Positions 24,299-33,478 of a stretch of DNA of 36,447 nt are shown piece after piece. The DNA is from Clostridiales bacterium (lineage in GTDB: Bacteria; Bacillota; Clostridia; Christensenellales; CAG-138). Numbering within the stretch: the first letter of the stretch is position 1; the number at the start of each line of letters is the position of its first letter. Position numbers and translations under genes: made by a program. Below the pieces are notes generated by a model. It was not told where the DNA came from. It did not search any database and saw nothing but the letters and a program-made list of their open reading frames with translations. Location of the stretch: positions 1-36,447 of the forward strand of contig SVGX01000016.1 in the NCBI GenBank assembly GCA_015056105.1. The letters are read 5' to 3'.

Positions 24299-25056
24299 GT
24301 ATTATCGTCTCCCTGCTGTACTGTTGGGGTGTTCTTTTTTGCTGCTTCGGCCGCATGGTCGTTGTAGGTAATGCTGACCACCCTGCCGTCAAGGATATTG
24401 ACTACTTTATCGGCAAACTCCGCCATGTGCGGATCGTGTGTGACCATCACAAGCGTTTTGCCCCGCGCGCGCATCACGTTTATGATGGTACGCATTACAT
24501 CATCGGATGTAGAGGAATCCAAATTGCCGGTGGGCTCATCGGCAAAGATGATGTCGGGATCTGCCACCAATGCCCGGGCGATGCCCACCCGCTGCTGCTG
24601 GCCGCCGCTCATTTCGGAGGGCTTATGCTTCATGTGGGTCTCAAGCCCCATGGCTTTGAGCGCATCTTTTGCAAGGACGTTGCGTTTTTTCTTCGGCACG
24701 CCCCGAAAGGAGAGCGGGAAGGCCACATTTTCAAGGGCGGTATAATAAGGCATTAGGTTAAAAGACTGAAAGATGAAGCCCACATGCTTCTGGCGAAAGA
24801 CGATCAGCTCGCTCTGCGTCATTTTGTGCAGCCGCTTCCCGGCGATGATAAGCTCGCCGCTCGTCACGCGTTCAAGCCCCGCAAGCAGGTTGAGAAGGGT
24901 GGATTTGCCGCTGCCGCTTCTGCCGATGATGCAGCAGATCTCACCCTTTTCAATGGTCAGATCAACGCCCCGCAGGGCATGGACATCCACGCTGCCCACC
25001 CGGTATATCTTTTTCACATTTCTTACTTCGATGAGAGGAGCCTGTTCCACAGGCAC
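24295..25056 (-). CDS. MacB/LolD-type ABC transporter ATP-binding protein
   Basis: A 253-aa ATPase with Walker A G-R-S-G-S-G-K-S-T (about residues 41-49), signature M-S-G-G-Q-Q-Q-R (about 148-155), Walker B I-I-F-A-D-E-P-T-G-N-L-D-S (about 166-178) and the switch T-H-D. The E-P-T-G-N-L-D-S tail is characteristic of the MacB/LolD/FtsE branch, matching the FtsX-fold permease two genes downstream. The start is GTG 25056 with AAAGGGGGT upstream. The stop overlaps the next start by 4 nt. A short variable tail follows residue 235. Confidence 0.93.
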   Translation of the reverse strand: MPVEQAPLIEVRNVKKIYRVGSVDVHALRGVDLTIEKGEICCIIGRSGSGKSTLLNLLAGLERVTSGELIIAGKRLHKMTQSELIVFRQKHVGFIFQSFNLMPYYTALENVAFPLSFRGVPKKKRNVLAKDALKAMGLETHMKHKPSEMSGGQQQRVGIARALVADPDIIFADEPTGNLDSSTSDDVMRTIINVMRARGKTLVMVTHDPHMAEFADKVVNILDGRVVSITYNDHAAEAAKKNTPTVQQGDDNT

Positions 25057-25081
25057 AGCACCCCCTTTCCGGTATCTGGAG

Positions 25082-25109
25082 TGTATACCAGGATATGGGG
25101 GATGTGCAA
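25082..25109 (-). promoter_or_regulatory. Promoter of the ATPase/secreted protein/permease operon
   Basis: On the minus strand TTGCAC (complement of 25104-25109), a 16-nt spacer and TATACA (complement of 25082-25087), about 25 nt before the GTG start at 25056. Confidence 0.55.
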
Positions 25110-25223
25110 GAAAACAAACGTAAATTTTTCTTTAAAAATTGATACCTTGCTTTAAAGGTTTGATTTGGGACAATTTTCCCCAAAAGGGAGTCGCGGAGAA
25201 GATGTGAAATGGGGCTGCGGAGA

Positions 25224-25252
25224 TTGATTTTCCCTCTGATGCCCATTACAAT
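25224..25252 (+). promoter_or_regulatory. Promoter of the azlCD operon
   Basis: TTGATT (25224-25229), 17-nt spacer, TACAAT (25247-25252), 50 nt before the azlC ATG. A TTTGGG/CCCAAA inverted repeat (25164-25184) lies further upstream and could be an operator. Confidence 0.65.
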
Positions 25253-25302
25253 GGATACTGAAGAGATACGGCATCCTTGCTGTGAAGACCAAAGGGAATA
25301 CC

Positions 25303-26028
25303 ATGAAACCAAAGATCAACGCTGCGCTCCTTAAAACCGTTGTTGTGAAAACGCTGCCTGTTATGGCGGGCTACCTTGTGCTCGGCACAGGGTTCGGCAT
25401 CCTGTTTGAAAGCAAGGGCTACGGCTTCATTTGGTCGCTTTTGATGAGCACACTTGTGTTTGCGGGCTCCATGCAGTATGTGGCCATTGACCTGATCTCC
25501 GGTGGGGCCTCGCTGATCTCCATGGCGCTTATGACCCTTATGGTCAATGCGCGGCATCTTTTTTACGGCATTTCCATGGTGGGACGCTACCGGGAGGCGG
25601 GGCTCAAAAAGCCTTATCTGATGTTTGCGCTGACGGATGAAACGTATTCCCTTATCTGCAGCGAGCCTGTACCGGAAGGCGCGGACTCCCATGCGTTTTA
25701 TTTCCTGATTTCCCTTGTCAACCAGTGCTATTGGGTATCGGGCAGCATCGCGGGGGCGCTTCTCGGCTCGCTTATCACCTTTGATACCGCCGGGCTTGAT
25801 TTCGCCATGACGGCGCTTTTCATCAGCATCTTTACGGAACAATGGCTCACTGCGAAAAATCACCTTCCTGCGCTGATCGGCGTGGGGGCAACGCTTCTTT
25901 GCCTTGTTTTGTTCGGCGCGGAAAGCTTTCTTATCCCGGCGATGCTCGTGATCATCACGGCGATGTGCTCCATCCGCCCGCTGATCGAAAAAACGGAAGC
26001 GAAGGAGGCACAGGACTGTGCAGAATAA
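25303..26028 (+). CDS. azlC: AzlC family branched-chain amino acid exporter, large subunit
   Basis: A 241-aa membrane protein of the AzlC (LIV-E) family, which with AzlD exports branched-chain amino acids or analogues. Family features are the G-Y-L-V-L-G-T-G-F-G-I-L segment in helix 1 (about residues 22-33), V-F-A-G-S-M-Q-Y (about 53-60) and V-N-A-R-H-L-F-Y-G (about 83-91). Five to six further hydrophobic helices follow. I chose ATG 25303, with AAAGGGA at 25291-25297, over GTG 25282, which overlaps that site's upstream region. It overlaps azlD by 11 nt. In an amino-acid fermenter such a pump would prevent build-up of valine, leucine or isoleucine. Confidence 0.93.
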   Translation: MKPKINAALLKTVVVKTLPVMAGYLVLGTGFGILFESKGYGFIWSLLMSTLVFAGSMQYVAIDLISGGASLISMALMTLMVNARHLFYGISMVGRYREAGLKKPYLMFALTDETYSLICSEPVPEGADSHAFYFLISLVNQCYWVSGSIAGALLGSLITFDTAGLDFAMTALFISIFTEQWLTAKNHLPALIGVGATLLCLVLFGAESFLIPAMLVIITAMCSIRPLIEKTEAKEAQDCAE

Positions 26029-26347
26029 TACCTATGTGCTCCTCAGCATTCTTGTGATGGCCATCGTGACCGCCCTTTTACGCTGCCTTCCCTTTTTCGT
26101 TTTCAGCGGCAAGCGCAGCACTTCCCCCTTCGTCACCTACCTTGGCCGGTATTTGCCCTATGCGATGATGGGTATGCTTGTTGTTTACTGCTACAAGAGC
26201 GTTTCCTTTGATGCCGCGCCCTTCGCCCTGCCGGAGCTGATCGCAGGGGCGGCGGTGGTGCTGCTCCACGTTTGGAAGCGCAACTCACTTTTGAGCATCG
26301 GCCTTGGTACCGCATGCTACATGCTGTTGATCCGTTTCGTATTCTGA
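26018..26347 (+). CDS. azlD: AzlD family branched-chain amino acid exporter, small subunit
   Basis: A 109-aa protein with four hydrophobic segments, starting at GTG 26018 inside the end of azlC (11-nt overlap, translational coupling). The R-C-L-P-F-F-V-F motif (about residues 22-29) and the C-terminal hydrophobic stretch are typical of AzlD. Length is normal for the family. Together with AzlC it forms the exporter. Confidence 0.9.
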   Translation: MQNNTYVLLSILVMAIVTALLRCLPFFVFSGKRSTSPFVTYLGRYLPYAMMGMLVVYCYKSVSFDAAPFALPELIAGAAVVLLHVWKRNSLLSIGLGTACYMLLIRFVF

Positions 26348-26388
26348 CTTTTTGACCGGGCCAAAGCGCCCAAGGAGATACTTTTACC

Positions 26389-27174
26389 ATGGAAAAAGAA
26401 CCCCTTTGCCCGTCCATGCAGCAGGAGGAAAAACAGCCTGCCTCCAGGATCCGGAAAGCCTACATTGCCCGGCTCGTGGGAAGATGCATCGTGTTTGTTA
26501 TCTGCTTTGCCATGTGCTTTTTTGCGCCGGAGCAGTTTGACGTGCTCGAAGGCTTCAACTTCTTTAAGAAATTTTCTCTTTTGCATCTTCTTTGGGCCAT
26601 TTGGCTCATCGATATGCTCTTTCAGCTGATCCCCGCAAAGGACCATATCCCCCTCGGCTCGCAGAAGCATCTTCTTTCCCGCTTCAAGCCCATCAAGGAA
26701 AAGATCAACTACGCGGCTCTCAAAAGATATGTGGTCACCACCACAAAATCCGCCTACAAGGTGTTTGTGATCTGGGTGCTGTTCATCGGCTGCATCGGGC
26801 TGCTGTACCATTTCGGCGTGTTCGGTAAAACCTTCCTTTTCATGTTTTCCGTGGCGTTTTATGTGTGCGATCTCATCTGCGTGCTCATCTGGTGCCCGTT
26901 CCGGCTTATCATGAAGAATCGCTGCTGCACCACCTGCCGCATCTTCAACTGGGATCACCTGATGATGTTCTCGCCTTTCTTTTTCCTTGGCGGCTTCTAT
27001 TCCACAAGCCTGCTGCTGATGTCCGTTGCCGTGTGGATCGTCTGGGAATTCTGCGTGTTCCTGTATCCCGAAAGGTTCTGGGAGCATTCCAACGAGGCGC
27101 TGCGCTGCAGCGAATGCACGGATAAACTTTGCACCCAGTATTGCCAGAAGCTGCGCCCGGCGAAAAAAGGCTGA
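26389..27174 (+). CDS. Conserved-looking membrane protein with two cysteine clusters
   Basis: A 261-aa integral membrane protein I cannot assign to a known family. ATG 26389 follows AAGGAGA at 26370-26376 and lies 41 nt after azlD, so it is the third gene of that operon. Hydrophobic segments lie at about residues 27-45, 62-82, 122-142, 147-175 and 197-225. The cytosolic loop before the last pair has C-C-T-T-C-R-I-F-N-W-D (about 181-191), and the tail has C-S-E-C-x4-C-x3-C (about 240-251), either of which could bind a metal or iron-sulfur cluster. It ends just before a bidirectional terminator. Function unknown; no evidence ties it to amino acid export beyond position. Confidence 0.8.
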   Translation: MEKEPLCPSMQQEEKQPASRIRKAYIARLVGRCIVFVICFAMCFFAPEQFDVLEGFNFFKKFSLLHLLWAIWLIDMLFQLIPAKDHIPLGSQKHLLSRFKPIKEKINYAALKRYVVTTTKSAYKVFVIWVLFIGCIGLLYHFGVFGKTFLFMFSVAFYVCDLICVLIWCPFRLIMKNRCCTTCRIFNWDHLMMFSPFFFLGGFYSTSLLLMSVAVWIVWEFCVFLYPERFWEHSNEALRCSECTDKLCTQYCQKLRPAKKG

Positions 27175-27184
27175 CCATTGCGAT

Positions 27185-27220
27185 AAAAAGCCTCCCGAAT
27201 TGATTTCGGGAGGCTTTTTT
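27185..27220. terminator. Bidirectional terminator between the azl operon and deoC
   Basis: A-run plus GCCTCCCGAA (27185-27199) pairs TTCGGGAGGC (27205-27214), followed by six T. The stem is perfect and works on both strands; deoC ends at 27230 on the minus strand. Confidence 0.93.
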
Positions 27221-27229
27221 GCGTATTTC

Positions 27230-27877
27230 TTATTTTTCATTTACGATGGCAATGCCTGCGCTGGCGCCGATCCGGTCCGCGCCCGCTTCGATCATCTTGA
27301 GAGCATCCTCCTTTGTGCGGATGCCGCCGGAGGCTTTTACGCCCATTTCGCTGCCAACGGTCTCACGCATCAGGGCGACATCTTCCACCGTGGCACCGCC
27401 GGTGGAAAAGCCGGTGCTGGTTTTCACGAAATGGGCGCCGGCACGCTTTGCCGCAAGGCAGGCAAGGCGGATCTCTTCTTTTGTGAGAAGGCAGGTCTCA
27501 AGGATCACCTTCAGCTTTGCCCTGCCGTCGATGCCGAACAGCACCGCTTCGATTTCCTGCTCGATATGCTCATAATCACCTTCCTTTACGGCGGCGATAT
27601 CGATTACCATATCCACTTCCTTTGCGCCAAGATCGCAGGCGCGAGCGGCCTCAAAGGCTTTTGCGACAGCTTCCATGGCGCCGAGGGGGAAGCCGATCAC
27701 GCAGCAGGGCAGCACATCCGTGCCTTCAAGGGCCTCTGCCACCTGAGCGATGTGCTTTGTGTTTACACAGACGCTGGCGAAATGATGGGCTTTCGCCTCC
27801 TCGCAAAGGGCGGCGATATCCGTTTTCGTGGCGGTGGGCTTTAAGTTGGTATGGTCGATGTAGCGATTGAGTTCCAT
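27230..27877 (-). CDS. deoC: Deoxyribose-phosphate aldolase
   Basis: DeoC cleaves 2-deoxyribose-5-phosphate to glyceraldehyde-3-phosphate and acetaldehyde. The 215-aa protein shows Y-I-D-H-T-N-L-K (about residues 6-13), the Asp of M-V-I-D-I (about 90-94), the Schiff-base Lys in V-K-T-S-T-G-F (about 147-153) and the second active-site Lys in G-V-K-A-S-G-G-I-R (about 176-184). ATG 27877 is preferred; an in-frame ATG at 27886 is only 3 nt from GGGAG. The frame stays open into the xdh gene, which I reject. It begins 19 nt after the xanthine dehydrogenase stop, so it is probably the last gene of that operon and links nucleoside sugar to base degradation. Confidence 0.94.
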   Translation of the reverse strand: MELNRYIDHTNLKPTATKTDIAALCEEAKAHHFASVCVNTKHIAQVAEALEGTDVLPCCVIGFPLGAMEAVAKAFEAARACDLGAKEVDMVIDIAAVKEGDYEHIEQEIEAVLFGIDGRAKLKVILETCLLTKEEIRLACLAAKRAGAHFVKTSTGFSTGGATVEDVALMRETVGSEMGVKASGGIRTKEDALKMIEAGADRIGASAGIAIVNEK

Positions 27878-27896
27878 TTGGTGCATTTCTCCCGGC

Positions 27897-30446
27897 TTAT
27901 TTTTTGCTGTAAGGTGTATCCGCAAGGGGCAGTGCGGTTCGCGGCTTGCCGTCAAAGCGGTAGTACGCATCCGCAATGGCAGGGGCCGTAGGGATGGATG
28001 TGATCTCGCCGATGCCGATGGCACCGTAGGCCATATCGAATCCCTTCTTTTCCACGATGATGGCTTCGATCTCGGGGATGGTGTTGGCCTTCGGCAGGCC
28101 AAGGGTGCCGAATTTTGCCGTGGGTCTGCAGTCTGCAACGGGGTATTTCTCCGTCAGCGCATAGCCGATGCTCATCACCACGCCGCCTTCAATCTGCCCC
28201 TCTACAGAGATGGGGTTCACGGCCTTGCCCACATCGTGGGCGGCGATCACCTTTTTCAAGGTGCCGTCACCGTTGAGGATGGCCACCTGCGTAGCATAAC
28301 CGTATGCAACGTGACTGACGGGGTTGGGCTTATCGCTGCCGAGGGGATCCGTCTTGGCAAAGTATTCCGCATAGTATTCTTCGCCCTCAAGGTCGGATAA
28401 TCCTTTTTTCTCCATGGCTTCTTTTAAAAGAAGCGCAGCGCGGCGGGCCGCTTCGCCGGTGATGAGGGTCTGCCTTGAGCCGGATGTGGTGCCGCTGTCC
28501 GGGGAGTTGCCGGTGTTGGGGCGTTCATAGACCACATCCTCAAAGGCAACGGGCGCGGTCTCACAGACCATCTGCACCAGCACCGTGCCAAGGCCCTGGC
28601 CGATACAGGATGCGCCGGCATGGATGTGCACTTTGCCGTCCTTTACCGCAAGGCGTACGCGGCCCGTATCGGGCAGGCCCACGCCCACGCCCGCGTTTTT
28701 CATGGCGCAGGCGATGCCGGCAAACTCAGCGTTTTCGTATTGTTCCTTCACCGCCTCAAGGGTCTCCACAAGGCCGGTGGATCGATCCACGATCTGCCCG
28801 TTGGGCAGCACCTGCCCGGGGCGGATGGCGTTGCGGTGGCGGATCTCCCAGTGACTGATGCCGACTGCATCTGCCGCGCGGTTCAAAAGGGATTCGATGG
28901 CAAAGCAGGTCTGGGTGACGCCGAAGCCGCGGAATGCGCCCGCGGGTGGGCTGTTGGTGTACCATGCATAGCCGTCGATCTCAAAATTCTGGTAGTTGTA
29001 GGGGCCAGCGGCGTGGGTGCAGGCGCGCTCAAGCACGGGGCCGCCCAAAGAGGCATAGGCGCCCGTATCCGCAATGACCTTCGCTTTCACACCCTGAATG
29101 ATGCCGTTTTCGTCCACACCAAGGGTGAAATCCATTTCCATGGGGTGGCGTTTCGGGTGGATGAGGATGCTCTCCGCGCGGGTCAGCTTCACCTTCACGG
29201 GGCGGCCCGTTTTAAGGGCCAGCAGCGCAGCCTGGTGCTGCACCGTCACGTCTTCCTTACCGCCGAAGCCGCCGCCCACGAGCTTATTTTCCACCCATAC
29301 CTTTTCGTTGGGAAGGCCCAGCATGGGGGCTGTCTCGTGCTGCGTATCGTAAACGCTCTGGTCGGAGGAATAGATCATCACGCCGTCATCCTTCGGGAAA
29401 GCCACGGCGCATTCCGGCTCAAGGAAGGCGTGCTCCGTATAGGGGGTGGAGAAGTGGTCGGACACCACGAATTTCGCCTGCCGGATAGCCTCCTCCGCAT
29501 TGCCCCTTGAAACGTGCTTGTGGGCGAGAAGGTTGCCTTCTTCATGCACGAGGGGCGCACCTTCCGCCATGGCTTCTTCCGGAGAGCGCACGGGGGTAAG
29601 GGGTTCGTATTCTACATTGATGAGGGATTTCGCCTGCGCAAGGATCTCCGGCGTTTCCGCCGCCACAAGGGCGATGGCATCGCCGAGGTAATGGGTGATG
29701 CCGCCCACAGGGATCATGGTGTCCCAGTCTTTTTTGATGTGTCCCACCTTGTTTTTGCCGGGGATATCGGCAGCCGTCAGTACGGCTTTTACGCCGGGCA
29801 GGGCCTTTGCCGCTGCGGTATCGATGGAAAGCACCTTCGCCCGCGGGTAAGCCGCGCGAAGTGCGCTGCCGTAGAGCATGCCCTCCATGTAGATATCATC
29901 GCAGTATTCGCCGTAGCCGAGCACTTTTTCTCTCACATCGAGCCGGTGCACCCTTGCACCCACCTGCCATGCGAGCTCATCGGTGGGAAGCTTCCTTTCC
30001 CTGAGGCACTTTGCCGCAAGGCGAATGGCGGCGATGATCTTCACATAGCCGGTGCAGCGGCAGATGTTGTTGCGGATGGCGTAGGCAATAGCTTTTTCAT
30101 CCGGGTCGCTGTCCACATCGAGAAGACTCTTGGCGCAAAGCACCATACCCGGGATGCAGAAGCCGCACTGTACCGCACCCGCTTCGCCGAAGGCATAGGC
30201 GTACACTTCCTTTTCAAATGGGGAGAGCCCCTCTACGGTGAGGATATTTTTTCCTTCGAGTCGGTCCGTTTGCTGAATGCAGGCACGCATGGGCTTGCCG
30301 TCAATGAGCACCGTGCAGGTGCCGCAGGCGCCCTCGCTGCAGCCGTCCTTGACGGAGGTCAGGTGCAGCTCATCACGCAGATAGCGCATCAGCCGGGTGT
30401 TTTTTTCTACGGTCACCGTATTACCGTTCACGGTGAAAGTTGCCAT
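27897..30446 (-). CDS. xdh: Selenium-dependent xanthine dehydrogenase type molybdenum hydroxylase (2Fe-2S and Mo domains fused)
   Basis: An 849-aa single-chain molybdenum hydroxylase of the length and layout of the family described as selenium-dependent xanthine dehydrogenase. The N-terminal part has two 2Fe-2S sites: C36/C41/C44/C56 (C-S-E-G-A-C-G-T-C) and C-G-F-C plus C-R-C-T-G-Y (about 96-135). The Mo-cofactor domains follow (from about 170), with G-G-G-F-G-G-K-E-D (about 365), G-A-F-R-G-F-G (about 490), a glutamine-containing A-S-C-I-G-Q-G-L-G (about 618) and the catalytic-Glu motif G-I-G-E-I-T near the C-terminus. No FAD domain is fused. No UGA occurs, as expected because selenium is a labile Mo ligand in this group. 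ATG 30446 has AAGGAGG upstream; ygfK is 24 nt away. Confidence 0.92.
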   Translation of the reverse strand: MATFTVNGNTVTVEKNTRLMRYLRDELHLTSVKDGCSEGACGTCTVLIDGKPMRACIQQTDRLEGKNILTVEGLSPFEKEVYAYAFGEAGAVQCGFCIPGMVLCAKSLLDVDSDPDEKAIAYAIRNNICRCTGYVKIIAAIRLAAKCLRERKLPTDELAWQVGARVHRLDVREKVLGYGEYCDDIYMEGMLYGSALRAAYPRAKVLSIDTAAAKALPGVKAVLTAADIPGKNKVGHIKKDWDTMIPVGGITHYLGDAIALVAAETPEILAQAKSLINVEYEPLTPVRSPEEAMAEGAPLVHEEGNLLAHKHVSRGNAEEAIRQAKFVVSDHFSTPYTEHAFLEPECAVAFPKDDGVMIYSSDQSVYDTQHETAPMLGLPNEKVWVENKLVGGGFGGKEDVTVQHQAALLALKTGRPVKVKLTRAESILIHPKRHPMEMDFTLGVDENGIIQGVKAKVIADTGAYASLGGPVLERACTHAAGPYNYQNFEIDGYAWYTNSPPAGAFRGFGVTQTCFAIESLLNRAADAVGISHWEIRHRNAIRPGQVLPNGQIVDRSTGLVETLEAVKEQYENAEFAGIACAMKNAGVGVGLPDTGRVRLAVKDGKVHIHAGASCIGQGLGTVLVQMVCETAPVAFEDVVYERPNTGNSPDSGTTSGSRQTLITGEAARRAALLLKEAMEKKGLSDLEGEEYYAEYFAKTDPLGSDKPNPVSHVAYGYATQVAILNGDGTLKKVIAAHDVGKAVNPISVEGQIEGGVVMSIGYALTEKYPVADCRPTAKFGTLGLPKANTIPEIEAIIVEKKGFDMAYGAIGIGEITSIPTAPAIADAYYRFDGKPRTALPLADTPYSKK

Positions 30447-30470
30447 GGCATTCCCTCCTTGGGGTCAGAA

Positions 30471-33434
30471 TCAGAACAGGTAGGCGTATTTTTCCATCAC
30501 GGAAAGGATGAAGGCTTCGATGCCCTTATCAAGATTATTGTCGCCGGAAAGGTCGTAATCCTTCACTTCGCCCGCAAGGCGCACACGGACGTGCTTTTCC
30601 GCCTTGTCGAGCAGCAGGAACCCCTGGTTTTCGCTGTCAAGGAAGTCGCGCTCATCCTTGAAAAGGGTGAACTTATCCTTGTAAGGCGCGCTTGCATAGG
30701 GACAGAAGATAGCACAGTTGCCGCACTCGTTGCAAAGGTAATCCACATGCAGGATCTGCCGCATGGCATGGCCGGGCACCTCCACCGCCACATTGGCGCG
30801 GTTGGGGCATACGGTGACACAGCTTTCGCAAACCGTGTTGCAGCTGAGGCAGCGCTCCGCATCGCAGCCTTCGCTGCAGGGGAAGAGGAGTTTACCCTTC
30901 TTTGCAAGGGCAGTGCCGTAGCCGGTACGTGCCGCTGCGGAGATTTCCACGGTGCGCTGCGCCTTGGTAATGGCATCCGCTGCGGCGCGGGCATCGGCAA
31001 TGGCTTCCACAACGGTGGCGGGGCCGCGAAGGGCATCGCCCGCAACGAAGATATTGCCTTCATACCGGGCCTTGGCACGGCCGCGCTCGTCAAGGGAGGC
31101 GCCGTAGGCTTCAAAGGCGGCGGCATCGGGCTTTTCGCCCACCGCTACGATCACCGTGTCTGCATCGATCTCCACGGTGCGGTCGGTCTCAACGGGGCTG
31201 CGGCGTCCGCTTGCATCCGGCGCGCCAAGCTCCATCACACGGCAGATGAGCTTGCCGTCAGCCTGCTTTAAGGGCGCAAGGAGCTCTGCAAATTCCACGC
31301 CGTCCGCAAGGGCAAATTCAAGTTCTTCCGCATCGGCGGGCATGTATTTCTTTGTGCGGCGGTAAACGACGGTCACCTTTTCCGCACCGAGGCGCTTTGC
31401 GGCGCGCGCCGCATCCATAGCGGTATTGCCGCCGCCGACCACAGCCACGCTCTTTCCGAGGGAGAGGGTCCCCGGCGCCTGCTTGGCCTGACGGAGGAAT
31501 GTGATAACGTTGATGAGGTTGCCTTCAATATCAAGCCTGCCCGGTTTTTCCGCGCCGAAGGCAAGGATGATGTTTTCATAGCCCATTTCCTTCAATTCGC
31601 TGAGGGAGGGGGCGGCCTTGCCGCAGATGAATTCCGCGCCCATCTTCTTTGCAAGGGCCACATCCTTCCCAATGGCATCGCTGCCGATGCGGAAGGCGGG
31701 GATCACATTTTCCACGATGCCGCCGGGCTTTTCTTCCCGCTCAAACACGGTGACGGGGAAGCCTTCCCTTGCAAGGAAGTAAGCTGCCGCAATGCCCGCG
31801 GGGCCGCCGCCGATGACGGCGGTTTTCGGTGCATCTTTCTTTTCGGGGGAGGCGATGTTCTGGAGCAGCGCTTCATAGCCCTTCTCCGCCGCCACGAGCT
31901 TTGCCCTGCGGATGGTCACAGGCTCCTCATAGAAATGGCGGGTACACTTATCCATGCACCGGTGGGAGCAGATGGTGCCGGTGATGAAGGGCAGCGGGTT
32001 CTTTTCGGTGATGAGCCTGAGTGCTGCTTCGTATGCGCCCTTGTCGCACAGGGCGATGTATTCGGGGATATCCTGTCCGATGGGGCAGCCGCCCTTGCAG
32101 GGAGCGGTAAAGCAGTCAAGGAGCGGCACCTGCTCCTTGAGTTTGCGGCTTGGCAGGGGCTTGTCGGGCTTTTTGTAAAGGGCATTGCCCCTTGCGGCGG
32201 CGCTGAGGCCCACAACGGCCTCCACATTCACGCCGGTGAAGGGCTTGAATTCGCATTCTTCCAGCTGCTCGGCGATCTGCAGCATGCGGCCGTAGCCGCC
32301 GGGCTTGAGGATGGTGGTGGCCATGGTGATGGGCCAGATGCCCGCTTCAAACAGGGCTTTGATGTTGTTGTTATCCGCACCGCCGGAATAGCTGATGCGA
32401 AGCTTACCTTCAAATTCCACCGCGATGCGCTTTGCCATTTCGATGGTGAGCAGGTAGAGAGAGCGGCCGGACATGTACATTTCTTCGCTGGGCAGCTCGT
32501 TCTGCTTCACATCCACGGGGAAGGTGTTGGAAAGCTTCAGGCCGAACTCAAGGCCAAGGCTTTCCGCCAGGGCGATGAGGCGGTGGAACATAGGCACCGC
32601 ATCCTCATACTGCAGGTCTTCCCGGAAATGGTGATCATCAAAGGCGATGTAATCATAACCCATCTCGTCAAGGGCTTTGCGGGCAAAGTCATAGCCGAGG
32701 ATGGTGGGATTGCACTTGACAAAGGTGTTGAGGCCTTTCTCTTTAATGAGATAGGAAGCGATGGCTTCGATCTCCTGGGGCGGGCAGCCGTGCAGGGTGG
32801 ATACCGTGACGCCGGTGCAGATATGGGGGCTGATGGCGGCGATATATTCCGCATCCTCCGGGAAGGCGGTAAGGGCATATTCCATGCATTCCTTGAAGAT
32901 GGGGGTGGCGGAAGCATCCTTCATACCGTCGATGAAGGCGTTCATCTTTTCTGTTTTCACGCCCGCAAGGTCATAACCCACGGACATGTTGAAGGCGAAG
33001 CCATCCGGGGAGCCGAGCCCCCACTTGCGGCTGATGATCTTCAGCGCGAACCAGGCTTTCACATACTCTTCAAAGGCCTGCGGCACTGTGAGCTCCGTGG
33101 ACCATTCGCAGTTGTAGCCTTCATCTTCCGCAAGGATGCAGGGGCGGTTGATACAGGCTGCCAGCTCCTCGCCGTCCATCTTCTGCACGGTCTTGAGCTC
33201 AAAGAAGCGGGCACCGGCATAGTAGGCGGCGATGATGTTCTCCGCCAGCTGGGTGTTGGGGCCGGCGGCGGGACCGAAGGGCGTTTCCAGGGTTTCCTGA
33301 AACAGCGGCAGCGTCTTTTCGCTGCGCTTCACAAAAGGCTTTTGCACGCCGAATACCGCGCCGTGGGCGCTGCGCTCGGTGAAAAGCCAATCCATCAGCT
33401 GATGAAAGGGCATGGGAGTCATTCTTTCGCTCAT
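30471..33434 (-). CDS. ygfK: YgfK-like multidomain iron-sulfur flavoprotein (putative selenate reductase subunit family)
   Basis: A 987-aa oxidoreductase. The N-terminal region (about residues 1-430) resembles a dihydroorotate dehydrogenase-like barrel. A GltD-like region follows: C-F-T-A-P-C-K-G-G-C-P (about 440-450) and C-S-H-R-C-M-D-K-C (about 488-496) for 4Fe-4S clusters, then the FAD motif G-G-G-P-A-G-I-A-A (about 540) and the NAD(P) motif G-G-G-N-T-A-M-D-A (about 663). Near the C-terminus are C-L-S-C-N-T-V-C-x2-C-x3-C-P and C-N-E-C-G-N-C-x3-C-P ferredoxin-type sites (about 855-915). It should move electrons between NAD(P)H, flavins and Fe-S clusters, probably for the adjacent molybdenum hydroxylase. 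'Selenate reductase' is a historical label; association with purine/urate breakdown is better supported. ATG 33434 has AAGGAGG. Confidence 0.92.
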   Translation of the reverse strand: MSERMTPMPFHQLMDWLFTERSAHGAVFGVQKPFVKRSEKTLPLFQETLETPFGPAAGPNTQLAENIIAAYYAGARFFELKTVQKMDGEELAACINRPCILAEDEGYNCEWSTELTVPQAFEEYVKAWFALKIISRKWGLGSPDGFAFNMSVGYDLAGVKTEKMNAFIDGMKDASATPIFKECMEYALTAFPEDAEYIAAISPHICTGVTVSTLHGCPPQEIEAIASYLIKEKGLNTFVKCNPTILGYDFARKALDEMGYDYIAFDDHHFREDLQYEDAVPMFHRLIALAESLGLEFGLKLSNTFPVDVKQNELPSEEMYMSGRSLYLLTIEMAKRIAVEFEGKLRISYSGGADNNNIKALFEAGIWPITMATTILKPGGYGRMLQIAEQLEECEFKPFTGVNVEAVVGLSAAARGNALYKKPDKPLPSRKLKEQVPLLDCFTAPCKGGCPIGQDIPEYIALCDKGAYEAALRLITEKNPLPFITGTICSHRCMDKCTRHFYEEPVTIRRAKLVAAEKGYEALLQNIASPEKKDAPKTAVIGGGPAGIAAAYFLAREGFPVTVFEREEKPGGIVENVIPAFRIGSDAIGKDVALAKKMGAEFICGKAAPSLSELKEMGYENIILAFGAEKPGRLDIEGNLINVITFLRQAKQAPGTLSLGKSVAVVGGGNTAMDAARAAKRLGAEKVTVVYRRTKKYMPADAEELEFALADGVEFAELLAPLKQADGKLICRVMELGAPDASGRRSPVETDRTVEIDADTVIVAVGEKPDAAAFEAYGASLDERGRAKARYEGNIFVAGDALRGPATVVEAIADARAAADAITKAQRTVEISAAARTGYGTALAKKGKLLFPCSEGCDAERCLSCNTVCESCVTVCPNRANVAVEVPGHAMRQILHVDYLCNECGNCAIFCPYASAPYKDKFTLFKDERDFLDSENQGFLLLDKAEKHVRVRLAGEVKDYDLSGDNNLDKGIEAFILSVMEKYAYLF

Positions 33435-33478
33435 GGTGTTGCCTCCTTAAAATAGATGTCTTTCCGGTGGGATCCTGT

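Noticed and set aside
27886-28138. An N-terminal extension of DeoC to a 302-residue protein.
   Set aside because: The extension lies in the 3' end of xdh, is not DeoC-like, and the ATG at 27877 matches the family start.
29514-33455. Plus-strand frames of 585 and 506 codons opposite xdh and ygfK.
   Set aside because: Antisense to well-supported genes with conserved Fe-S and cofactor motifs.
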